Below are positions 12,075 to 23,696 of a stretch of 64,000 bases of DNA, piece by piece. The first letter of the stretch is position 1; every line of letters starts with the position of its first letter. A program made the translations under genes and the position numbers. Source of the DNA: Colwellia sp. PAMC 20917 (lineage in GTDB: Bacteria; Pseudomonadota; Gammaproteobacteria; Enterobacterales; Alteromonadaceae); assembly GCF_001767295.1 (NCBI RefSeq), contig NZ_CP014944.1, positions 2,790,001 through 2,854,000 of the forward strand, written 5' to 3'. The notes beneath the pieces are model-generated. The model saw nothing but the letters and a program-made list of their open reading frames with translations, searched no databases and was not told where the DNA came from.

Positions 12075-12587
12075 GTGGTTAAAATTATATTCACTTTCTT
12101 AGTTATACTTAGTTTGCAAACACCAGCGGTTGCGAATGGTATTTATCAAACATCTAAGCAGTTTATTAGCAGTTCTTTTAATGGAGAATCACCAAAATCT
12201 AAAGCGCTATGGTTGTCAAATGACGATAAAGTGGTAATTAGTGATATTATGAGCCATGAATATAACCGTTTACGCGTAAGGTATTGGCAGCAAGAAAATG
12301 CAACGGTTTGGGTGCTTGAAGAAATAGGTAAAGAACAACCTATTACAATTGGTGTTCATATTAAAGACGAGCAGGTAGTTGACCTTAAAGTCCTTGTTTA
12401 TCGAGAGTCCCGTGGTGATGAAGTTCGACATGACTTTTTCACAAATCAGTTTAAGTCAGCCTCACTGACTAAAGAAAACATGCTTAATCAACATATTGAT
12501 GGTATAACAGGCGCAACCATGTCGGTACGCGCGCTAACTAAAGTTGCACGTTTGGCGTTGTGGTTAAATAAAAAGGTAAAAGTTTAA
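12075..12587 (+). CDS. Periplasmic FMN-binding (flavinylated) protein
   Basis: A 170-residue exported electron-transfer protein. A signal peptide (to about residue 20, TPAVANG) is followed by an FMN_bind domain. The motif DGITGATMS holds the (S/T)GAT sequence in which ApbE attaches FMN through phosphoester linkage to the Thr, here about T148. The start is GTG at 12075 with an AAGGGTG ribosome site six bases upstream; the ATG at 12073 is out of frame. It is followed after 44 bases by a PepSY-TM protein, the usual membrane partner of such domains. Together they probably move electrons from the inner membrane to a periplasmic acceptor, perhaps ferric iron. Confidence 0.85.
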   Translation: MVKIIFTFLVILSLQTPAVANGIYQTSKQFISSSFNGESPKSKALWLSNDDKVVISDIMSHEYNRLRVRYWQQENATVWVLEEIGKEQPITIGVHIKDEQVVDLKVLVYRESRGDEVRHDFFTNQFKSASLTKENMLNQHIDGITGATMSVRALTKVARLALWLNKKVKV

Positions 12588-12631
12588 TTTTCCCGGTAAT
12601 AAGTTTATTTAGATAGGTCTAACGTATCCCA

Positions 12632-13396
12632 ATGATAAATAAAAAATCAGCATACTTAATTCGTAATCGTTTTGTTCGTCATCTGCGAAAATGGCATCGT
12701 CAACTGGGTATATTTGCTGCATTCTTCCTGATTTTTCTTTCTATTTCCGGTATCGCTTTAAACCACACCTCATTTTTTTCTTTGTCAGATAAATCAATCA
12801 CTAGCTCGATGCTACTTAATCATTATGGAATTAAACCCCCTAGTGATATTCGTTTTTATCAACAAAAAGAATGGTTAGTCACTGACCAGCTTATCTGGTT
12901 AAACGATCAAGTGGTTTTTCAAAGTGATACGCCTGTTATTGGTATTAGTCGCTTTCAATCATATCTATTGTTGGTTACTACAAAGCAAGTTGTTATTTTT
13001 ACTGACGAAGGGCAGATTATTGATAAAATCGACAGTTCTAGTGATTTACCTACGCCTATTTCAGCATTTAGCATTATTGGTGATCAGCTTGTTTTAAATA
13101 CACCAGAGGGTTATTTTAAAGGCGATAGTGATTTATTTGAATGGCAAAAGATCACTACACTGATTGAACCGTCATGGGTGGAAAGTGCTTCTGCGACAGA
13201 AAATGAGTTGGTTGTGGCGAACAAAAAATTCCAATCGCAATTTCTAAACTGGGAAAGAGTAATACTTGATGCTCACTCTGGCCGATTATTTGGTAACTTA
13301 GGTGTTTGGTTTATGGATATTGTTGCTTTGATGCTTATCTTACTATCAGTGAGTGGTATTTATATTTGGCTAAAGTTTACTTATAAAAAACGTTAA
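12632..13396 (+). CDS. PepSY-associated transmembrane protein
   Basis: A 254-residue inner-membrane protein. The N-terminal segment RKWHRQLGIFAAFFLIFLSI spans the membrane and carries the conserved WHR..G pattern of PepSY-TM proteins, with a histidine in place to bind haem. Residues ~45-225 are periplasmic. A second helix near the C-terminus (VALMLILLSVSGIYIWLK) returns to the cytoplasm. Short members with two helices occur next to FMN-binding proteins and are proposed to pass quinol electrons to the flavin. It is probably cotranscribed with the gene at 12075. A shared terminator follows at 13422. Confidence 0.8.
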   Translation: MINKKSAYLIRNRFVRHLRKWHRQLGIFAAFFLIFLSISGIALNHTSFFSLSDKSITSSMLLNHYGIKPPSDIRFYQQKEWLVTDQLIWLNDQVVFQSDTPVIGISRFQSYLLLVTTKQVVIFTDEGQIIDKIDSSSDLPTPISAFSIIGDQLVLNTPEGYFKGDSDLFEWQKITTLIEPSWVESASATENELVVANKKFQSQFLNWERVILDAHSGRLFGNLGVWFMDIVALMLILLSVSGIYIWLKFTYKKR

Positions 13397-13421
13397 TATT
13401 ACCATTAGCAAGTGTTCAACC

Positions 13422-13450
13422 CCAGACCTTTAACGCTAATTAAGGTCTGG
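13422..13450. terminator. Terminator between convergent genes
   Basis: CCAGACCTT and AAGGTCTGG arms with an 11-base loop. It lies between the plus-strand PepSY gene and the minus-strand TlpA gene and may serve both. Confidence 0.65.
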
Positions 13451-13500
13451 TCTATTTATAAATAGCTGAGCCTACTTAGCTATTGTTGAGTAAGTATTCT

Positions 13501-13992
13501 TTACTCTGTCGACTGAAGTAAAGCTTCTAACTCTTGTTGATACTTTTCTTTTTTACTTTCTGAAAAGCCAACATGAGTACTAACCACTTTTCCTGAACGG
13601 TCAATGATGTAGCTGCTAGGCATGCCTTTTAATTTAAACTTACGGGCAACTTTGCCTTTAGGGTCATAAAAAACGGTGAAATTAGCTGGAACTTCTGCCA
13701 AAAACTCATCTGCTAATGCTTTATTGTTATCAACGTTAACACTGATAATAGTTAAGCCTTGCTGTTTATATTGCGCTTGTATTTCGTTCATCCACGGGAA
13801 GGACTTTCGACAAGGACCACACCAAGATGCCCAAAAATCTAAATAGATCACTTGTCCTTTGTGATCAGCAATTAATTTATCAAAATTTTGTAATACGTTT
13901 TCCTGTGCTATTGGCTGGGCAAAACTTACCGTTGTAAAACAAAAACTGGTCAGGACAGAGAATAACAATGGAATTAATTTTCTAGTGCTCAT
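13501..13992 (-). CDS. TlpA/ResA-type thioredoxin-like protein
   Basis: A 163-residue periplasmic thiol-disulfide protein. A signal peptide (to about residue 26, VSFAQP) precedes a thioredoxin fold. The active site WCGPC lies at residues 57-61 and the cis-Pro loop is GMPSSYIID. TlpA-like proteins with CGPC usually keep periplasmic cysteines reduced, for example during cytochrome c maturation. It converges on the FMN-binding/PepSY pair, so a link to their redox chemistry is possible, but it is not in the same operon. The length is normal. Confidence 0.88.
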   Translation of the reverse strand: MSTRKLIPLLFSVLTSFCFTTVSFAQPIAQENVLQNFDKLIADHKGQVIYLDFWASWCGPCRKSFPWMNEIQAQYKQQGLTIISVNVDNNKALADEFLAEVPANFTVFYDPKGKVARKFKLKGMPSSYIIDRSGKVVSTHVGFSESKKEKYQQELEALLQSTE

Positions 13993-14132
13993 AGTATTTT
14001 ACTTTGCAGAGTTTTTCTTATTAGAACACGGATATTTAACGAGGTGAAGTGTGATAGTTATAAAACGATAATTGTATTTTTAATGATGAGTAAGGTAAAT
14101 TGCACGCAATACTTTATCTTTTAGACAGACTT

Positions 14133-14621
14133 ATGAAAATACTTTTACAGATCAGCTCCTTGTTCATTGCTTTAATTTTACCATTGAGCATAGCGAATGC
14201 TTCAGCAGATAAAACACCCGAGCAACTTGAGCATGACAAATGGCTAAAGTTACGTTTTAGCGCTCAACATGAACGCTTAATACCGGTAGTTGCCGTTGCA
14301 GATATGTTTTTTGCTTGTGACCAAGCTAAAAATAGCGGTAATGCTAATTATCAAGTAAAGGAGCTTGTTGAAGATATGGACCGTAATTTACTGGCTGAAA
14401 AATTAACGGCTTGTTTAGCGGGAGCAACAACACAGTCTGATACTGCCTTGAATTATGGTTTGCATGGCTGTTTTTCTGAGCAATTATCAAGTTTACCACC
14501 GCAGCAGAAGTTAGAAAGAATGGCGGTGGTAACGGCAAGTATTTCAACGTTAAGCCGAGAAGAAAGGCAAAAAAGCTTTACTCGTTGTGTTACCGATCAA
14601 AGTATTAGCTATTTAAAGTAA
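14133..14621 (+). CDS. Secreted hypothetical protein with conserved cysteines
   Basis: A 162-residue protein that I do not recognise. The chosen start ATG at 14133 gives a normal signal peptide (MKILLQISSLFIALILPLSI, cleaved near NASA). An upstream TTG would add an unlikely tail. The mature part is helical with four cysteines (in FFACDQ, KLTACLAG, GLHGCFSE and FTRCVTD), which may form two disulfides in the periplasm. It is divergent from the TlpA gene and converges on the spermidine-synthase-like gene. Function unknown. Confidence 0.7.
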   Translation: MKILLQISSLFIALILPLSIANASADKTPEQLEHDKWLKLRFSAQHERLIPVVAVADMFFACDQAKNSGNANYQVKELVEDMDRNLLAEKLTACLAGATTQSDTALNYGLHGCFSEQLSSLPPQQKLERMAVVTASISTLSREERQKSFTRCVTDQSISYLK

Positions 14622-14671
14622 TTGCAGAGCAATCAGTTAAAGCTAAAAGCACAAAGTTAAGTGCCTCCTAC

Positions 14672-15571
14672 TTAATTCAATAAGTTAGCCGGTGAAAACT
14701 GGTCAGTTAATAACTTAGTCTTTTCTGGCCAGTCTTGCTCGACACTAATTGGTGTCATTTGTTGGCTTATCTTTAATAAATCAATATTGAAAGGTGTTAA
14801 ACGTGTTTGTAATTTTTTTGCTCGCTGATTAATTAATTCAACACTGGGCAGTTGTCCTTTGGCGGCTAAGATAATGCGATTACTATTTTTATAGTTTCGT
14901 ACATTATAAAAATCGCCAAATACTGCTTTATAGGTAGCTGATTCATGTGCATATAAATCACTGACTGAAAAAGTATTAGCGCTTAATACACCTTCGGGGC
15001 TAAGTAAATCTTTAGCTTCTTGTAAAAACTCTTGCGTTAATAAGTGCTCAGGAATGTAATCACCGTTAAACGCATCAAGAATTATCCAATCGTATTGTTG
15101 TTTTCTGATCAACGCGCGTTTAATAAAAATTCTACCATCTTGTATTATCGATGAAACAGCTTGGTTTTCGAGAAAACCAAAATATTGCCGAGCAACTTTT
15201 ACAACCGCAGGGTCTATTTCAACATTGGTGATTTTACTCGTTGGGTAGAGTTCTTGAAGGACGTTTGACATAGTTCCGCCACCTAAACCAACAATAAGAA
15301 TACTTTTAGGCTGCTCAATTAATAGCAAACCGGAAAAGAGTAGTTTTGTATAATTAAAGACTAAACGTTGAGGGGCAGTTTTATAAAAGCAGCTTTGATT
15401 CGTTTTAGTTGTTTTCACATTGAATTTCAAACAACGTAAATCACCTTGATCATCAACCAATATATTTCGATATAATGAACGTTCTTGGTGAACGACTTCC
15501 GCGCTTGTACTATTAACAAATAGGCAACTCAGGATAAAAATAGTTAACATCGAATAATTAAGCTTACTCAT
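14672..15571 (-). CDS. Spermidine-synthase-like methyltransferase-fold protein
   Basis: A 299-residue protein with a possible N-terminal signal or anchor (to about residue 24) and a Rossmann domain of the SpeE family. Seen are the nucleotide-binding loop ILIVGLGGGTMSNVL, acidic residues VEID, DGRIF and the YDWIILDAFNGDYIP strand. Classical SpeE transfers an aminopropyl group to putrescine, but membrane-linked relatives have unproven roles. The start overlaps the end of the upstream membrane gene by 8 bases. In many bacteria these two parts are one protein with N-terminal helices and a C-terminal SpeE domain; here they are two genes. The substrate cannot be predicted. Confidence 0.8.
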   Translation of the reverse strand: MSKLNYSMLTIFILSCLFVNSTSAEVVHQERSLYRNILVDDQGDLRCLKFNVKTTKTNQSCFYKTAPQRLVFNYTKLLFSGLLLIEQPKSILIVGLGGGTMSNVLQELYPTSKITNVEIDPAVVKVARQYFGFLENQAVSSIIQDGRIFIKRALIRKQQYDWIILDAFNGDYIPEHLLTQEFLQEAKDLLSPEGVLSANTFSVSDLYAHESATYKAVFGDFYNVRNYKNSNRIILAAKGQLPSVELINQRAKKLQTRLTPFNIDLLKISQQMTPISVEQDWPEKTKLLTDQFSPANLLN

Positions 15572-16220
15572 TTATAACACCTACTGTATTAAAGCTAACA
15601 GATTTCACCGATTTATTTAAGACAATAGCAATAAGTCCCAATAACGCTAATATCGAACTAAACACCATAATAATACTGTTCACTTCAAAAAATAACACCA
15701 GATAAAATGAAGTAAGAATAGTACCTAATGCACTACCTAGTGTGGAAACAAAATATAGTTTTCCAGCGATTTGACCGCTCTTATCTCGGTCAGTTACTAA
15801 TAAGCGGACCGAGTAAGGGGAGATCATCCCTAAAATAATCGTAGGTATAAAGAAGAGCGCTGTACAGGCGAGTAAAGAGCCATAGCGAGAATCTTCAACA
15901 TTTAAAAAGATGACTTCCATTATTGTTGTTGACCATAAGGCAACGGGCAAAATGGTAATGCCTGCTAATACAAAGATAAAACCATATTTTTTCAAAGAAG
16001 CATTTTTTGTCGACAGCTTACCACCAGCCAAATAGCCAAACGATAAACTCAGCATAAACACGGTAATTATACTGCCCCAAATATGCACACTACTGCCAAA
16101 AAAAGGAGCAAGTATTCTGCCACCTAATAGTTCAATGCCCATTATGCAAAAACCGCTACAAAAAGCGAGTAGGTAAATGAATGGGTTTTGCCATGATGGC
16201 TGGGGTTGGGTATCCGTCAT
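15564..16220 (-). CDS. Membrane half of a split spermidine-synthase-type protein
   Basis: A 218-residue integral membrane protein with about six to seven helices. The opening QNPFIYLLAFCSGFCIMGIE and ELLGGRILAPFFGSS match the N-terminal domain of fused membrane/SpeE proteins. The ELxGGRILAP pattern is characteristic. It is the first gene of a two-gene operon, and its stop overlaps the start of the SpeE-like gene by 8 bases, so translation is coupled. The two products probably form one membrane complex. Confidence 0.8.
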   Translation of the reverse strand: MTDTQPQPSWQNPFIYLLAFCSGFCIMGIELLGGRILAPFFGSSVHIWGSIITVFMLSLSFGYLAGGKLSTKNASLKKYGFIFVLAGITILPVALWSTTIMEVIFLNVEDSRYGSLLACTALFFIPTIILGMISPYSVRLLVTDRDKSGQIAGKLYFVSTLGSALGTILTSFYLVLFFEVNSIIMVFSSILALLGLIAIVLNKSVKSVSFNTVGVINE

Positions 16221-16263
16221 TTAGGGTATCAGTAATATTGTCTATTAAGTAAAGCTATCTTAA

Positions 16264-16372
16264 CGACAAAAGGCGCGATATACCAAGCCAATTTGATAGG
16301 TAGCCGTTCGACCTGAATTTCAGTTGCACCCTGAAAATTCAAGTTAAACGGAGATACACGCCTTTTGGGTTT
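16264..16372. repeat. Long imperfect palindrome downstream of uvrA
   Basis: Outer arms ACAAAAGGCG and CGCCTTTTG are about 90 bases apart. Between them nested arms recur, including TGAATTTCAG against CTGAAAATTCA and CCGTT against AACGG. The whole stretch could fold into one extended hairpin on either strand. It may be a dispersed palindromic repeat, a small non-autonomous element, or an elaborate terminator for uvrA. Confidence 0.5.
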
Positions 16373-16380
16373 GTTAAGGC

Positions 16381-19230
16381 TTATTTACGCTTTTTAGCTG
16401 CTTGCTTCTCGAGTAAAGGTTTTAAGAACCTCGCGGTATGTGATGTCTTGTGTTTAGCAACCTGTTCAGGTGTACCAGAAACCAATATTTCACCACCACC
16501 AGAGCCACCTTCAGGGCCTAAATCAATAATCCAATCGGCTGTTTTTATTACGTCTAAGTTATGCTCTATAACAACAACAGTATTGCCATGGTCACGCAAA
16601 CGATGGATAACATGCATCAGTTGTTTGATGTCGTGAAAATGCAAACCTGTGGTTGGTTCATCAAGAATATAGAGGGTCTTACCAGTATCACGTTTGGATA
16701 GCTCTTTTGATAATTTAACCCGTTGTGCCTCACCACCTGAAAGGGTCGTGGCAGACTGACCTAATTTAATATAACTTAAACCAACATCCATTAACGTTTG
16801 TAATTTACGATTAATAGCTGGGATGGGTGCAAAAAAAGTTAAAGCGTCTTCGATTGTCATATCAAGCACTTCATGAATGCTCTTGCCTTTATATTTTACT
16901 TCTAATGTTTCACGATTATAACGTTTTGAATTACACGCATCACAAGGAACATAAACGTCAGGTAAGAAATGCATTTCAACTTTGATTAATCCATCGCCTT
17001 GGCAAGCTTCACAACGCCCGCCTTTTACATTAAAGCTAAAGCGTCCGGGTTTATACCCTCTTGAACGTGACTCTTGAGTCGCAGCAAAAATTTCACGAAT
17101 AGCGGTAAATATACCCGTATAGGTTGCAGGGTTTGAGCGTGGTGTTCTCCCTATCGGGCTTTGGTCAATATCGATAACTTTATCAAGTAAATCTAAACCA
17201 ATAATTTCTTTATACGGTGCCGGTTCTTGTGTCGTCGCACCATTTAAAGCAATGTGAGCAAGTTTAAATAGGGTATCGTTAATCAAGGTCGACTTGCCTG
17301 AACCTGAAACACCGGTTACACAGGTCATAAGACCATTGGGTATAACTAAATCAACATTCTTTAAATTATTACCGGTTGCGCCTTTTAGTTCAACGACATT
17401 GTTTTTATCAAAAGGTACACGAACCTTAGGTATCTCAATACCTTCTCGTCCTGAAAGGTACTTACCCGTTAGTGAATTTTCACAGGCTAAAATATCATTT
17501 ACATCACCTTGAGCAATAATTTCACCACCATGAACACCGGCTCCAGGGCCAATATCAATAACATAATCGGCGGCTCTGATGGCGTCTTCGTCATGCTCAA
17601 CCACGATCACGGTATTGCCTAAATCACGTAAATGGATCAAGGTTTTTAATAAACGTTCGTTATCGCGTTGATGTAACCCAATTGATGGTTCGTCTAATAC
17701 ATACATTACGCCAACTAAACCAGCACCTATTTGGCTTGCTAAACGAATACGTTGTGCTTCACCGCCTGATAAGGTGCCAGCAGCGCGTGATAAATTGAGG
17801 TAATTTAAGCCAACATTAACTAAGAAGCCTAAACGTTCACACACTTCTTTAAGAATTTTTTCTGCAATTTGTGCTTTCTGACCTGATAAATTTAAGTTTT
17901 CGAAAAAGGCTAAGGCGTCAGAAATAGCAAGCTCGGCAATATCAGTTAATGGTGTATCAGCAATAAAAACATTACGCGCTTCAAGGCGTAAACGACTGCC
18001 ATTACAATCTGGGCAATGTTGGCTATTTAAGTATTTTGATAATTCGTCACGAACGGCATTAGATTCTGTTTCACGGAATCGTCGTTCCATATTATTAATT
18101 ATGCCTTCAAACGGGTGCTTACGAATAACAACATCACCACGGTCGTTCATATATTTGAATTCAATCTCTTGTTTACCACTACCACGAAGTATTAAATCTT
18201 GGTCACTCTTGGATAACTTTTCAAAAGGTTTATCAAGGGCAAATTTATAATGATCAGACAGTGCTTGTAGCATTTGAAAATAGTAAAAATTACGTTTATC
18301 CCAGCCACGTATTGCACCGCCCGCCAAACTCAATTCAGGGTTAGTAATAACACGAGCAGAGTCAAAAAACTGTTGATTACCCAAACCATCACAGGTTTTA
18401 CAGGCACCTGCTGGATTATTGAATGAGAATAAGCGCGGCTCAAGCTCTTGCATGCTATAACCACACTTTGAACAAGCAAAATTAGCTGAAAAGACTAATT
18501 CTTCTCGATCAGGTTCATCCATAAAGGCAACTTTAGCGGTACCCGCGGTTAAACTTAATGCGGTTTCAAAAGATTCGGATAAGCGAAGTTGAATATCGTC
18601 TCTTACTTTTAAGCGGTCAACAACCACTTCAATCGTATGTTTTTTGTGAAGTTCTAATGTTGGAGGATCAGATAAGTCACAAACCTCGCCATCTATCCTA
18701 GCTCGAATATAACCCTGAGATGCGAGGTTCTCGAGTAATTTAACATGCTCACCCTTTCGGCCTTGTAATACAGGTGCAAGCACCATGACTTTAGTACCTT
18801 CTTCAAGCGCTAAAACCTTATCGACCATTTGTGAATTTGTTTGTGCTGCTAAAGGCTGATGATGGGTCGGGCAACGTGGTTCGCCAACACGGGCATAAAG
18901 TAGTCGTAAGTAATCGTAAATTTCGGTAATAGTACCCACAGTAGAGCGTGGATTATGCGACGTTGATTTTTGTTCAATAGAAATTGCCGGCGATAAGCCT
19001 TCTATGTGATCGACATCAGGCTTTTCCATCATCGATAAAAATTGACGAGCATAAGCCGAAAGTGACTCGACATAGCGTCGCTGACCTTCTGCATATAAAG
19101 TATCAAAAGCGAGTGAAGATTTACCTGAACCCGAAAGCCCAGTAATAACGACTAATTTTTCTCTAGGAATATCTAAGCTGATGTTTTTAAGGTTATGCGT
19201 TCTAGCGCCACGTACTTCAATGTTTTTCAT
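16381..19230 (-). CDS. uvrA: UvrABC excinuclease subunit A
   Basis: The DNA-damage recognition ATPase of nucleotide excision repair, 949 residues (E. coli 940). The start at 19230 gives [17 protein letters not shown], matching the family; an upstream ATG at 19266 would add 12 odd residues. Two ABC ATPase modules are complete, with Walker [10 protein letters not shown] and GVSGSGKST and signatures LSGGEAQRI and LSGGEAQRV. Zinc-binding cysteines are seen in CSKCGY...CKTCDG and CEACQGDG...CDACNS. It works with UvrB and UvrC in the cytoplasm. It is divergent from yajR. I looked for a LexA box (CTGT-N8-ACAG) upstream and found none convincing. Confidence 0.98.
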   Translation of the reverse strand: MKNIEVRGARTHNLKNISLDIPREKLVVITGLSGSGKSSLAFDTLYAEGQRRYVESLSAYARQFLSMMEKPDVDHIEGLSPAISIEQKSTSHNPRSTVGTITEIYDYLRLLYARVGEPRCPTHHQPLAAQTNSQMVDKVLALEEGTKVMVLAPVLQGRKGEHVKLLENLASQGYIRARIDGEVCDLSDPPTLELHKKHTIEVVVDRLKVRDDIQLRLSESFETALSLTAGTAKVAFMDEPDREELVFSANFACSKCGYSMQELEPRLFSFNNPAGACKTCDGLGNQQFFDSARVITNPELSLAGGAIRGWDKRNFYYFQMLQALSDHYKFALDKPFEKLSKSDQDLILRGSGKQEIEFKYMNDRGDVVIRKHPFEGIINNMERRFRETESNAVRDELSKYLNSQHCPDCNGSRLRLEARNVFIADTPLTDIAELAISDALAFFENLNLSGQKAQIAEKILKEVCERLGFLVNVGLNYLNLSRAAGTLSGGEAQRIRLASQIGAGLVGVMYVLDEPSIGLHQRDNERLLKTLIHLRDLGNTVIVVEHDEDAIRAADYVIDIGPGAGVHGGEIIAQGDVNDILACENSLTGKYLSGREGIEIPKVRVPFDKNNVVELKGATGNNLKNVDLVIPNGLMTCVTGVSGSGKSTLINDTLFKLAHIALNGATTQEPAPYKEIIGLDLLDKVIDIDQSPIGRTPRSNPATYTGIFTAIREIFAATQESRSRGYKPGRFSFNVKGGRCEACQGDGLIKVEMHFLPDVYVPCDACNSKRYNRETLEVKYKGKSIHEVLDMTIEDALTFFAPIPAINRKLQTLMDVGLSYIKLGQSATTLSGGEAQRVKLSKELSKRDTGKTLYILDEPTTGLHFHDIKQLMHVIHRLRDHGNTVVVIEHNLDVIKTADWIIDLGPEGGSGGGEILVSGTPEQVAKHKTSHTARFLKPLLEKQAAKKRK

Positions 19231-19432
19231 AAATATCCACTCTAATAAGTTTCTCTGAATGTGCACAAACTCAATAGATTCGCGATCGCTATTTTACGTA
19301 AAGTTTGAACCAAGTATTATTGCATAATTACTCGGCAATAATCAGTAATAATCTCTGTTTTTGTTCAGGACTTTGTCGTGCTACTATAGCGCGAATTTTC
19401 GCTTTTTTATGACACGTTAAATAGAGAGCCCC

Positions 19433-20797
19433 ATGAGTACGACAGGTTTAAACAGTATTGAGAAAAAAGCCGCATTTTCTTTAGCCGCCGTTTTTGGCTT
19501 GCGTATGCTTGGGCTTTTTATGATTTTGCCAGTGTTTGCTATTTATGGCGAGCAACTGATCGGCTTTAGTCCTATTTGGATAGGCTTAGCTATTGGAGCA
19601 TATGGCCTAACCCAAGCTATGCTGCAAATACCTATGGGGATACTGTCTGATAAATACGGCAGAAAACCGATCATTTTAATCGGTTTAGTTATTTTCTTTT
19701 TAGGCAGTGTTGTCGCCGCAATGTCGGACACTATTTATGGCGTTGTTTTTGGCCGAGCATTACAAGGTACCGGCGCTATTGCAAGTGCGGTATTAGCACT
19801 GGCCGCAGATTTGAGTCGAGAAGAGCAACGGCCCAAAGTTATGGCAACTATTGGTATGTTTATTGGCTTATCGTTTACGCTTGCTATGGTTTTTGGACCT
19901 ATAGTTGCGCAAGCGTTTGGGCTGAGTGGTTTGTTTTGGTTTACGGCAATATTAACCATTTTAGCTATGGTCATGATTCAGTTCATGGTACCAAACTCAG
20001 TAAATAAAGCGCCAAAGGGCGATAGTGTCGCTTTACCGGAGCAACTCAGTAAGCTTATTCGTAATCCCGAACTATCACGTTTAAATTGGGGAGTATTTAT
20101 TCTTCATATGGCGTTAACGGCTTGTTTTATTACTTTACCTAAACAGTTTGTTGCCAGTGGTTTAGCGCTAGAGCAACATTGGCAATTATATTTACCCGCT
20201 TTGTTAGGTTCTTTCTTTTTGATGGTACCTTTTATGATTGTTGCGATTAAAAAGCAAAAAGAAAAACAGATGTTATCGGCGGCTATCTTATTACTGGCAG
20301 CCTCGTTATTACTGTTGTGGTATTTACCGCTTGGTTTTTGGACGTTAGTGTTATTGGTGGTGATGTTTTTTACTGCCTTTAATTATCTAGAAGCAACTAT
20401 GCCATCTATTTTGTCACGCATTGCTCCGGCTGGTGTAAAAGGCAGTGTGATGGGTATTTATTCGAGTAGTCAATTTTTAGGTGCTTTTACCGGTGGTATT
20501 ATTGGCGGCATTATTGCCAGCCAATTTGGGGAACAAGCGATATTTTTAGTAATGTCATTGATCACTTTACTATGGTTTTTTGGTGCTATAAGCATGAAGC
20601 CACTGCAAAAATCAAAAAGTTATACTTTCACGACTAGCATTGATTGCCAAGAAAAAGCCAATGAAGTCGCCGAAAAATTAATTGAGTTACCTGGGGTTAT
20701 CGAAGCGATATTGGTGCAAGAAGAATCGGTTGTTTACCTCAAGGTTGATGATAAAGTGGTGAACTTGGCTGATATCAAAGCTGCCTTGAATCCATAG
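19433..20797 (+). CDS. yajR: YajR-type MFS transporter with C-terminal YAM domain
   Basis: A 454-residue inner-membrane transporter, the same length as E. coli YajR. Twelve helices fill residues ~12-395. The motif A loop GILSDKYGRKP follows helix 2. Residues ~400-454 form a soluble ferredoxin-like domain (CQEKANEVAEKLIELPGVIE), the YAM domain typical of this group. The substrate is unknown, with drug efflux usually inferred. Divergence from uvrA is a conserved arrangement in gammaproteobacteria, often with ssb nearby; here ssb is 9 kb away. Confidence 0.9.
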   Translation: MSTTGLNSIEKKAAFSLAAVFGLRMLGLFMILPVFAIYGEQLIGFSPIWIGLAIGAYGLTQAMLQIPMGILSDKYGRKPIILIGLVIFFLGSVVAAMSDTIYGVVFGRALQGTGAIASAVLALAADLSREEQRPKVMATIGMFIGLSFTLAMVFGPIVAQAFGLSGLFWFTAILTILAMVMIQFMVPNSVNKAPKGDSVALPEQLSKLIRNPELSRLNWGVFILHMALTACFITLPKQFVASGLALEQHWQLYLPALLGSFFLMVPFMIVAIKKQKEKQMLSAAILLLAASLLLLWYLPLGFWTLVLLVVMFFTAFNYLEATMPSILSRIAPAGVKGSVMGIYSSSQFLGAFTGGIIGGIIASQFGEQAIFLVMSLITLLWFFGAISMKPLQKSKSYTFTTSIDCQEKANEVAEKLIELPGVIEAILVQEESVVYLKVDDKVVNLADIKAALNP

Positions 20798-20871
20798 TGA
20801 CAAACCATATGCTGAATTTGCTTATCCCTTATAGGCAAGTTCAGCAGAGGCAAAGCTTTTAAATATCACTA

Positions 20872-21366
20872 TTAATAAATGCCACTGACCAAGTAATATT
20901 GTTTATTAGTGCCTATTGTTAACGCAACATCATCATCAATAGACTTACCTATTAATGCTTTTGCCATCGGTGAGTTTGGTGTAATAACGGTATAGGGCTT
21001 TCTATTTAACACGCCTTGAAATCCTCCTGCGGCCGGCGCAATAAAATACCATTTATCTTCACCTTTTTCTGGTGTTATCTTTACTAAGGCACCTATTGAA
21101 ACAGGTATTCTTTCCTCAAAGTTGTAAATAATAAACCGTTCAATGGCTTGTTTAGCTTGTTGAATATCATGGACACGTCTAGATTGACCTTCCGCTAAAT
21201 AGCTAGCTTCAATAGCAAGCGTATCGTATTGAGTTTCTGCGACCGACTGATCATCAGTGGCGGCTAAGTGAGCATTATTTGCTGCTGTTTTTATCGCGGA
21301 CAATTCTGCTGATAAATGGGCAAGGATATCGTTAATTATTATCTGTTTTTTCATCATACTCAGCAT
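20872..21366 (-). CDS. GreA/GreB-family C-terminal domain protein
   Basis: A 164-residue protein whose second half matches the GreA/GreB FKBP-like C-terminal domain: VSIGALVKITPEKGEDKWYFIAP, then PNSPMAKALIGKSIDDDVAL and a final strand. The N-terminal part is helical (residues ~5-80), as in Gre or Rnk-like factors that enter the RNA polymerase secondary channel. The acidic tip needed for transcript cleavage is not obvious, so it may modulate polymerase without cleavage. Starts at 21366, 21357 and 21354 are all possible (MLSMMKK). It is divergent from fadH. Confidence 0.8.
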   Translation of the reverse strand: MLSMMKKQIIINDILAHLSAELSAIKTAANNAHLAATDDQSVAETQYDTLAIEASYLAEGQSRRVHDIQQAKQAIERFIIYNFEERIPVSIGALVKITPEKGEDKWYFIAPAAGGFQGVLNRKPYTVITPNSPMAKALIGKSIDDDVALTIGTNKQYYLVSGIY

Positions 21367-21402
21367 ACTTGCTTGAAATTTTTAGTAAATATATTTTTGA
21401 TC

Positions 21403-21414
21403 TGACAGCTGTCA
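21403..21414. promoter_or_regulatory. 12-bp perfect palindrome TGACAGCTGTCA
   Basis: A symmetric site between the divergent Gre-like gene and fadH, which could bind a dimeric regulator. The cognate protein is unknown. Confidence 0.35.
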
Positions 21415-21462
21415 AAATAGTACTTGAATTTATCGTTATAAACGTCTACTTTATAATGATAA

Positions 21463-21480
21463 TAACTGGTTTGACCATAA
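21463..21480 (+). promoter_or_regulatory. FadR-like operator upstream of fadH
   Basis: AACTGGTTTGACCATAA resembles the E. coli FadR consensus AACTGGTCNGACNNGTT, with the AACTGGT and GAC blocks conserved. It lies 27-44 bases before the fadH start, where bound FadR would repress until long-chain acyl-CoA appears. Confidence 0.5.
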
Positions 21481-21500
21481 AAATAATCCCGAAAAAGTGA

Positions 21501-23573
<2,073 letters not shown>

Positions 23574-23696
23574 CAGTGAGTGCTCGCCGACTTGTTGAAG
23601 ATATAAATAATAATTGAAAGAAAGCAACTCTGTTTATGGTCAACTGTTATGTAGTTATATTCGCATAACAGTTGACCTATAAAAATAAGAGTAATT

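Noticed and set aside
19231-19432. Possible LexA (SOS) box between uvrA and yajR
   Set aside because: CTGTTTTTGTTCAG near 19350 has the wrong spacing for CTGT-N8-ACAG. No other match was seen.
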